Assembly (NCBI GenBank): GCA_958421035.1
Contig: CATZKS010000075.1
Location: forward strand, 1-10,253
Origin: an uncultured Collinsella sp.
GTDB lineage: Bacteria > Actinomycetota > Coriobacteriia > Coriobacteriales > Coriobacteriaceae
Length of the DNA stretch: 10,253 bases
Reading direction: 5' to 3'
Shown here: piece after piece, positions 6,049 through 10,253 of the stretch
Layout of the letters: the number at the start of each line of letters is the position of its first letter
How positions within the stretch are numbered: position 1 is the stretch's first letter
Notes under the pieces: generated by a model
Told to the model about the DNA's origin: nothing
Seen by the model: only the letters and a program-made list of their open reading frames with translations
Databases searched by the model: none
Made by a program: the position numbers and the translations under genes

Positions 6049-6753
6049 GTGACTCGAACCATTGACATCCCAACATACCAAACGGCTGTCGTGCGCAACT
6101 GCTCCCCCACGCTCGCAGGTATCAAGCCGGCTTCGCTCTTTACCTATCCCGGCGTTTACGCCAACCAAAACGGAAAACTCGGCGTCGCTCAAATCGAAAA
6201 GCGACGCTCTCGCCTGCTCGCCGTCATAGCCCAATGCAACCGCGAGCTCCAGCCGCTCGGGATCCATATGAGCGTTTTGGTCTGGCGCCCCTGCGGAGCG
6301 CTCATCTATGTGTACCGCCCTGCGGACCTCATGCGATACCTCTCCGACCCCCGCGCCACGACGGCGCTTGTCGCCGAAGGTTACGATGTCCACAACCTGC
6401 CCGCATCCCTGGTGCATCTCGCCGCGCGCATCACGCTGGCAAGCAGCAATGCCGCAGAAAGGGCCTATGACGGCAGTGTCTGCGCACTCGCGCGAAATAG
6501 GCACTGCGATACGGGGTGCATGTGCGAGTTCCCCCACGAAATTGGCTATTTTTTGGGCTATCCCTACGAAGATGTCCATCAGTTTATCGTCCAGCACGGC
6601 GAAAACTATAAGGTCTTTGGCGCCTGGAAGGTATACACAAACGTCGAACAGGCGCTCACGACCTTCGATTCCTATCGTGCATGCACGCAATACCTTACCT
6701 ACATCTATCAGCAGGGCTGCAGCTTGGCGCAACTTGCCCAGGCAACCCGATAG
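6049..6753 (+). CDS. DUF3793 family protein
   Basis: The 234-residue product carries the landmarks of DUF3793: CSPTLAGIKPASLF (18-31), GALIYVYR (83-90), FPHEIGYFLGYPYEDVHQFI (161-180) and GAWKVY (191-196). No signal peptide or membrane segment is seen, so it should be cytoplasmic. The family's function is not known to me. The protein is Cys-rich, with C153, C157 and C159 in a CX3CXC arrangement just before the conserved HEIG stretch, so a metal or redox site is possible. The GTG start has AAGGGG 4 nt upstream. A flavodoxin gene follows after 46 nt on the same strand, with no terminator between, so the two are probably one transcript and may share a redox or iron-related task. Confidence 0.85.
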   Translation: MTRTIDIPTYQTAVVRNCSPTLAGIKPASLFTYPGVYANQNGKLGVAQIEKRRSRLLAVIAQCNRELQPLGIHMSVLVWRPCGALIYVYRPADLMRYLSDPRATTALVAEGYDVHNLPASLVHLAARITLASSNAAERAYDGSVCALARNRHCDTGCMCEFPHEIGYFLGYPYEDVHQFIVQHGENYKVFGAWKVYTNVEQALTTFDSYRACTQYLTYIYQQGCSLAQLAQATR

Positions 6754-6799
6754 AACATAGAAGCCGCGGCAAGCTGCCGCACAACTGAAAGGACTCAAC

Positions 6800-7219
6800 A
6801 TGAGCAAGATCGCCGTCGTCTACTGGAGCGGCACGGGCAACACCGAGGCCATGGCAAACCTCGTCGCCGAAGGCGCCACGTCCGTGGGTGCCGAGGCAGA
6901 GGTCATCTCCTGCGCCGACTTCTCCGCAGACAAGGCCGAAGGCTATGACGCCATCGCCTTCGGCTGCCCCGCCATGGGCTCCGAGGAACTCGAGTACGAT
7001 GAGTTCCAGCCGATGTGGGACGAGGTCAAGGAGACTCTCGGCGACAAGAAGGTCGTCCTCTTTGGCTCCTATTCATGGGCCGAGGGCGAGTGGATGGACA
7101 ACTGGAAGGCCGACGCCGACGATGCCGGCGTCAACGTCGTGGACTCCACCATCTGCTACGACGCGCCCGACGACGAGGGCGAGACCGCTTGCAAGGCCCT
7201 CGGAGCCGAGCTCGCGTAA
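6800..7219 (+). CDS. Short-chain flavodoxin
   Basis: This small FMN electron carrier often stands in for ferredoxin when iron is short. The 139-residue product matches clostridial flavodoxins of about 138 residues in length and layout. The FMN-phosphate loop WSGTGNTE (9-16) directly follows the first strand, GCPAMGSEE (55-63) is the loop beside the flavin ring, and FGSYSWAEGEWM (88-99) supplies Trp93, which corresponds to the aromatic that stacks on the flavin. The protein is very acidic, as usual. The ATG start has GAAAGGA about 6 nt upstream. It is second in the operon after DUF3793. A short hairpin (6766-6780) in the gap between the genes has no U-tail and is not a terminator. Its redox partner is not in the window. 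Confidence 0.95.
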   Translation: MSKIAVVYWSGTGNTEAMANLVAEGATSVGAEAEVISCADFSADKAEGYDAIAFGCPAMGSEELEYDEFQPMWDEVKETLGDKKVVLFGSYSWAEGEWMDNWKADADDAGVNVVDSTICYDAPDDEGETACKALGAELA

Positions 7220-7268
7220 CGAACCTAGGGCTTCCAAAAGAGCCTGCATCAAAGCACATCCCCATCCC

Positions 7269-7316
7269 TACAAAAGAGCGGGGGCTGGATTCAAGTCCAG
7301 CCCCCGCTCTTTTGTA
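7269..7316. terminator. Bidirectional Rho-independent terminator
   Basis: A perfect 21-bp stem (7269-7289 with 7296-7316) surrounds a 6-nt loop. It has a GC-rich core (GAGCGGGGGCTGGA) flanked by an A-tract on one side and a T-tract on the other. It can end both the flavodoxin operon (+) and the ABC transporter operon (-), whose last stop codon lies 20 nt away. Confidence 0.93.
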
Positions 7317-7336
7317 ACGGCAGTTACATCAACCGG

Positions 7337-8089
7337 CTACGAGATATTGCCCAAGAACGCCTTGGTGCGCTCGCTCTTAGGATGGTCGAAGACCTCGCTC
7401 GGCGTACCCTCTTCCACAATGACGCCACCGTCCATAAAGACGACGCGGTCGGCGACATCGCGGGCAAAGCCCATCTCGTGCGTCACGACGATCATGGTCA
7501 TACCGTCGTGCGCCAGGTCGCGCATGACGCCCAGGACGTCGCGCACGAGCTCAGGGTCGAGCGCCGAGGTGGCCTCGTCAAAGAGCATGACGTGCGGGTT
7601 CATCGACAGGGCGCGGGCGATGGCAACGCGCTGCTGCTGGCCGCCCGAAAGCTGACTCGGCATAAAATCGATGCGCTCAGCAAGACCGACCTTGGTCAGC
7701 TCCTCGACGGCGATCTTCTCGGCCTCTTCCTTGCTGCGCTTGAGCACCTTTTGTTGCGCAAGCATGACGTTCTTTTTGACCGACAGGTGCGGGAACAAAT
7801 TGAACTGCTGGAACACCATACCCAGATGCGTACGCACTTTGTTGAGGTCGACACCCTTGGCGCACACATCCACGCCCTCAACGATAATCGAGCCACTCGT
7901 GGGATGCTCCAGACGATTGATGCAGCGAAGCATCGTCGACTTGCCCGAGCCCGAGGGGCCCAAGACCACAACGACCTCACCCTTGTGCACATCCAGATCG
8001 ATATCGCGCAGGACCACGTTGTCGCCAAAGGCCTTCTGGAGGTTCTTGATACTGACGACGACCTCGTTCGAGTTATTGGTTTCGCTCAT
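7337..8089 (-). CDS. glnQ: Polar amino-acid ABC transporter ATPase (GlnQ type)
   Basis: This is the cytoplasmic motor of an amino-acid importer; two copies hydrolyse ATP under the membrane domains. At 250 residues it has the family's normal length. Visible are Walker A GPSGSGKST (44-52), the Q-loop in MVFQQFNLFPH (91-101), the signature LSGGQQQR (147-154), Walker B VMLFDE (167-172) with catalytic Glu172, the D-loop SALD (175-178) and the switch His204 in VVTHEMGFA. The sequence FQQFNLFPHLSV is typical of the GlnQ/HisP class. The ATG has a perfect AAGGAGG 7 nt upstream, and that site begins within the stop codon of the permease gene, so the two are coupled. It is last in the operon. The substrate cannot be read from the ATPase. 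Confidence 0.95.
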   Translation of the reverse strand: MSETNNSNEVVVSIKNLQKAFGDNVVLRDIDLDVHKGEVVVVLGPSGSGKSTMLRCINRLEHPTSGSIIVEGVDVCAKGVDLNKVRTHLGMVFQQFNLFPHLSVKKNVMLAQQKVLKRSKEEAEKIAVEELTKVGLAERIDFMPSQLSGGQQQRVAIARALSMNPHVMLFDEATSALDPELVRDVLGVMRDLAHDGMTMIVVTHEMGFARDVADRVVFMDGGVIVEEGTPSEVFDHPKSERTKAFLGNIS

Positions 8090-8101
8090 GATAGGACCTC
8101 C

Positions 8102-9463
8102 TTACAGACCGGCGATGTGATCGGCAGGCGTCGCGACAACCTGTCCGGCGCTCTTGGCGGGACGCTTCTTCTTGGTCTCGGCCGTGCCCAAAAGCCTCGC
8201 CTCAAGACCGCTCACCAAGCGAGCGAGCGGCAGGGTGATGACCAGATAGAACAGGGCGGCAACCACATACGGCGTGATGGAGCCCGTCGTGGCCACGATG
8301 GTACGGGCGTTCATGACGATCTCGACCACACCCACGGCGGCAAGCAGCGACGTATCCTTGTAAAGCAAGATAAACTCGCTGGTCAGCGTAGGCAAAACAT
8401 TGCGGAATGTCTGCGGAATCATAACGTAGAGCAGCGTCTGGAAGGCATTCATGCCCAGAGAGCGAGCAGCCTCGTTTTGGCCCTTGGGGATCGATTGAAT
8501 ACCGGCACGGAAGATCTCGCACAGGTACGCAGACGAGTTCATGGCCATGACGATAACGCCCAAGACATAGTCGTCCACCTTGACGCCGGCCAACGGCAGA
8601 CCGAAGAACGCGATATAGATCTGCAGGAACGCCGGCGTACCGCGAATGATATTCACGTAGATGCCGGCGAGGCAACGCAGGATGCGCGACTTGGAGATGC
8701 GCATGAGCGACAGGGCAAAACCGAAGGGAATTGCCAGCGGAAACGCCACAAGCACGATCGAAAGCGACATAAGGAAGCCCTTAAAGACGATCGGCAGGCT
8801 TTGGACCAAAATGACCGGGTTCAAGAACAGGCGCAGGAACATATTGGAGTTCCAGGCCTCGACCCACGGCTGCTCCTTAAGATCGGCCAGGAAGTTATCG
8901 AAGGCCGTCACGCCCTTGATCTCGACGGAAGGAATTTTTGAAATCTTCTTGGTCGAACCGTCGGCGAGCGTATAGGTGCCGCTAAAGGCCTCATCGCCGC
9001 CCTCAACGGGAAACGTCACGCCGTAAACCTCGACACGGAAAAAGCCGCCGGCAGGCGCCGTCTCGCCAAAGTCGATCTTGAGCGTCTGACCATCAGCCGT
9101 GCACGTGGGTTTCATGGGCGTACGATCCATGAGGTCCTCGCCCGAGAGCATCGTCAATCGCGTGTCATCGGTACCAAACGTCGTGCCGTCGACAAACGTC
9201 AAAGAAAGACCGCTCAGCTCCTCGTCGGCATCGGCCTGAACTTCCCAGGTAATGCGCGTCTCGGTGCCGCCGACCACATCGCTGCCCGAACCGGTGTTGG
9301 GTCGGGCGGTAATCTTTGCGGTCTCAAGCGCCTGGGCGGTCGTGGGCGCATATGCCCCCGCGCACACCAGCGCGAGCGCCACGGCCATGACGCAGACTAG
9401 CTTTTGGAGCAAGGCGGGCAGTGGAAAACGCTGCTCCGCGGCCCCTTTGTTCAGTCGAGACAA
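8102..9463 (-). CDS. Amino-acid ABC transporter permease with a signal peptide and an N-terminal extracytoplasmic domain
   Basis: Residues ~218-425 of this 453-aa protein form a HisM/GlnP-type membrane domain: RGTPAFLQIYI (274-284), MNSSAYLCEIFRAGI (308-322) and the ATPase-docking EAA loop EAARSLGMNAFQTLLYVMIPQ (331-351). Ordinary permeases of this class are only about 220 residues. Here they are preceded by a signal-like segment (KLVCVMAVALALVCAGAYA, 21-39, then AQA near 45) and about 140 residues rich in Thr, Gly and Asp with alternating strands (46-185). That part does not look like a family-3 binding protein. I see no name for it; a beta-sandwich on the outer face is inferred. The start chosen is TTG at 9463, with AGGAG 5 nt upstream; the frame also runs open to 9571 but without a ribosome site. 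The C-terminus ends in a Lys-rich tail. It lies between the binding-protein and ATPase genes. Confidence 0.9.
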   Translation of the reverse strand: MSRLNKGAAEQRFPLPALLQKLVCVMAVALALVCAGAYAPTTAQALETAKITARPNTGSGSDVVGGTETRITWEVQADADEELSGLSLTFVDGTTFGTDDTRLTMLSGEDLMDRTPMKPTCTADGQTLKIDFGETAPAGGFFRVEVYGVTFPVEGGDEAFSGTYTLADGSTKKISKIPSVEIKGVTAFDNFLADLKEQPWVEAWNSNMFLRLFLNPVILVQSLPIVFKGFLMSLSIVLVAFPLAIPFGFALSLMRISKSRILRCLAGIYVNIIRGTPAFLQIYIAFFGLPLAGVKVDDYVLGVIVMAMNSSAYLCEIFRAGIQSIPKGQNEAARSLGMNAFQTLLYVMIPQTFRNVLPTLTSEFILLYKDTSLLAAVGVVEIVMNARTIVATTGSITPYVVAALFYLVITLPLARLVSGLEARLLGTAETKKKRPAKSAGQVVATPADHIAGL

Positions 9464-9473
9464 GGTGGCTCCT
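9461..9473 (-). promoter_or_regulatory. Ribosome binding site deciding a TTG start for the permease
   Basis: On the minus strand AGGAG (9469-9473) lies 5 nt ahead of TTG (9461-9463). No ATG with a comparable site exists upstream in frame, and this start leaves a proper basic N-region before the hydrophobic segment. Confidence 0.65.
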
Positions 9474-9531
9474 ATCGTAGAAGTTGCCGACAAAACGAGA
9501 CGGAAACGCTCTCCGTCAAGAGAAGCGCAAA

Positions 9532-9558
9532 GGCCCTCTCCGCAAAACGGAAAGGGCC
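9532..9558 (-). terminator. Leaky terminator or processing hairpin between binding protein and permease
   Basis: An 11-bp stem (9532-9542 with 9548-9558; one G-U on the minus transcript) with a 5-nt loop stands 22 nt after the binding-protein stop. Only three Us follow at once, so partial termination or 3'-end protection is more likely than a full stop. That would give more binding protein than permease. A weaker 5-bp hairpin (9499-9517) follows it. Confidence 0.55.
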
Positions 9559-9580
9559 CGCGCGCAATCAAGTAGTTATT

Positions 9581-10253
9581 TTACTTGATGTTGTACTTAG
9601 CCATGAGGGCGTCGACGGTACCGTCGTCGGTCAGGTCCTTGATGGCCTGGTTGATGTCATCCTTGAGCTTGGTGTTGCCCTGGTTGATGGCAATGGCGTA
9701 CTCCTCGCCGGTGCTAATCTGCTTGATGGTCTGGCAGGTGTTGAACTGCTCGGCGGTCAGCTGGCTGGCAACGGAGCGGTTGGTGACTACAGCGTCGCCC
9801 TTATCGGACTGCAGGGCGCTGAAGCACTCGGTAGCGTCCTTGTAGGGGACAATCTTGGCCTTGGGGAAGTTCTCCTGGGCAAAGGCCTCGGCGGTCGAGC
9901 CAGACTGGACGATGATGGTAGTGTCAGCGTTGTTGAGCTTCTCGCTGTAGTTGTCGGCCGTGATGTCGGTGTTATCGACCTTGGTCACAATAGCCTGATC
10001 GTCCATGTAGTAGGAATCAGAGAAAGTGACTTCCTTCTCACGCTCGGGCGTGTCGGTGATAGCCGCAATGGAAACGTCATACTTGGCGCCCGAAGCGACA
10101 CCCGGAACCAGCGTGTCAAAGTCATTGTTGACATACTCGACATCCAGGCCCAGCTTGTCGCCGATGGCCTTGATGAGCTCAAGGTCAAAGCCCTGATAAT
10201 CGCCGTTGTCATCCTTGTACTCAAACGGAGCGTACTCGGCAGAGGTGCCGACG
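9581..10253 (-). CDS. Family-3 substrate-binding protein of the amino-acid ABC importer (5' end outside window)
   Basis: The frame is open at the right edge; 223 residues are present plus a stop. The visible part starts VGTSAEYAPFEYKDDNGDYQ, which normally follows closely on the signal peptide, so only the export signal (probably a lipoprotein one) and a few residues are missing. Typical family marks are GFDLELIKAIGDKLG, SIAAITDTPEREKEVTFSDSYY, where the Arg after TPE is the residue expected to hold the ligand carboxylate, and the end GTVDALMAKYNIK. At GDAVVTNRSVASQL the Asp that in GlnH and HisJ holds the ligand's amino group is Asn. An internal ATG at 10006 is not the start. It is the first gene of the operon that continues into the permease and ATPase. 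Confidence 0.93.
   Translation of the reverse strand, partial: VGTSAEYAPFEYKDDNGDYQGFDLELIKAIGDKLGLDVEYVNNDFDTLVPGVASGAKYDVSIAAITDTPEREKEVTFSDSYYMDDQAIVTKVDNTDITADNYSEKLNNADTTIIVQSGSTAEAFAQENFPKAKIVPYKDATECFSALQSDKGDAVVTNRSVASQLTAEQFNTCQTIKQISTGEEYAIAINQGNTKLKDDINQAIKDLTDDGTVDALMAKYNIK

Noticed and set aside
6766..6780. GCGGCA/TGCCGC hairpin between DUF3793 and flavodoxin as a terminator
   Set aside because: The stem is only 6 bp, the loop 3 nt, and no U-tract follows, so it is more likely neutral or an mRNA-stability element.
5956..6807. A 283-codon minus-strand frame opposite DUF3793
   Set aside because: DUF3793 on the plus strand has clear family motifs, a promoter and a ribosome site; the opposite frame has none.
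7382..8941. A 519-codon plus-strand frame across the ATPase and permease genes
   Set aside because: It crosses two well-supported minus-strand genes, is rich in His, Asp and Arg as expected of reversed GC-rich codons, and has no recognisable domain.
9464..9571. A longer permease beginning at 9571
   Set aside because: This stretch contains the intergenic hairpin after the binding-protein gene and offers no ribosome site; TTG 9463 does.

Overview
The window looks like a piece of a GC-rich, Gram-positive gut actinobacterial chromosome, most likely a Coriobacteriia member such as Collinsella. This is inferred from the mix of genes: a Bacillus/Clostridium-type Y-family polymerase with a YolD partner, a clostridial-type short flavodoxin next to a DUF3793 protein, a small anchored heavy-metal-associated domain protein, and strong Shine-Dalgarno sites in high-GC sequence. 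No gene identifies the species outright.

Layout. Position 2-757 (+) is the 3' end of a VirD4/TraG-type coupling ATPase whose start lies left of the window. A strong hairpin (835-866) then ends the convergent pgi gene for glucose-6-phosphate isomerase (899-2593, -). Upstream of pgi is a 60-nt REP-like hairpin (2722-2781). It is followed by an orphan protein that resembles only the N-terminal half of iron-containing alcohol dehydrogenases (2793-3368, -). A further copy of the REP motif (3451-3467) leads into the promoter of a Y-family translesion polymerase (3540-5045, +), which is translationally coupled to a YolD-like protein (5038-5463, +). That promoter (TTGACG-17-TATTAT) carries two LexA-like boxes, so this looks like an SOS-induced mutagenesis cassette.

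Convergent to it is a membrane-anchored HMA (copper chaperone-like) protein (5490-5873, -) with a CsoR-like operator at its promoter. From a back-to-back promoter runs a DUF3793 gene plus flavodoxin pair (6049-7219, +), with a DtxR/IdeR-like palindrome at the likely transcription start, suggesting iron control. A 21-bp bidirectional terminator (7269-7316) separates flavodoxin from a polar amino-acid ABC importer operon on the minus strand: substrate-binding protein (cut by the right edge, 9581-10253), permease (8102-9463) and ATPase (7337-8089).

The most unusual items are: the permease, which carries a signal peptide and about 140 extracytoplasmic residues ahead of a normal HisM/GlnP-type membrane domain; the doubly LexA-boxed, REP-overlapped promoter of the polymerase/YolD pair and the roughly 75-residue insert in that polymerase; and the half-length ADH-like protein flanked by inverted REP motifs. 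I see no CRISPR array, tRNA, rRNA or intact transposase.
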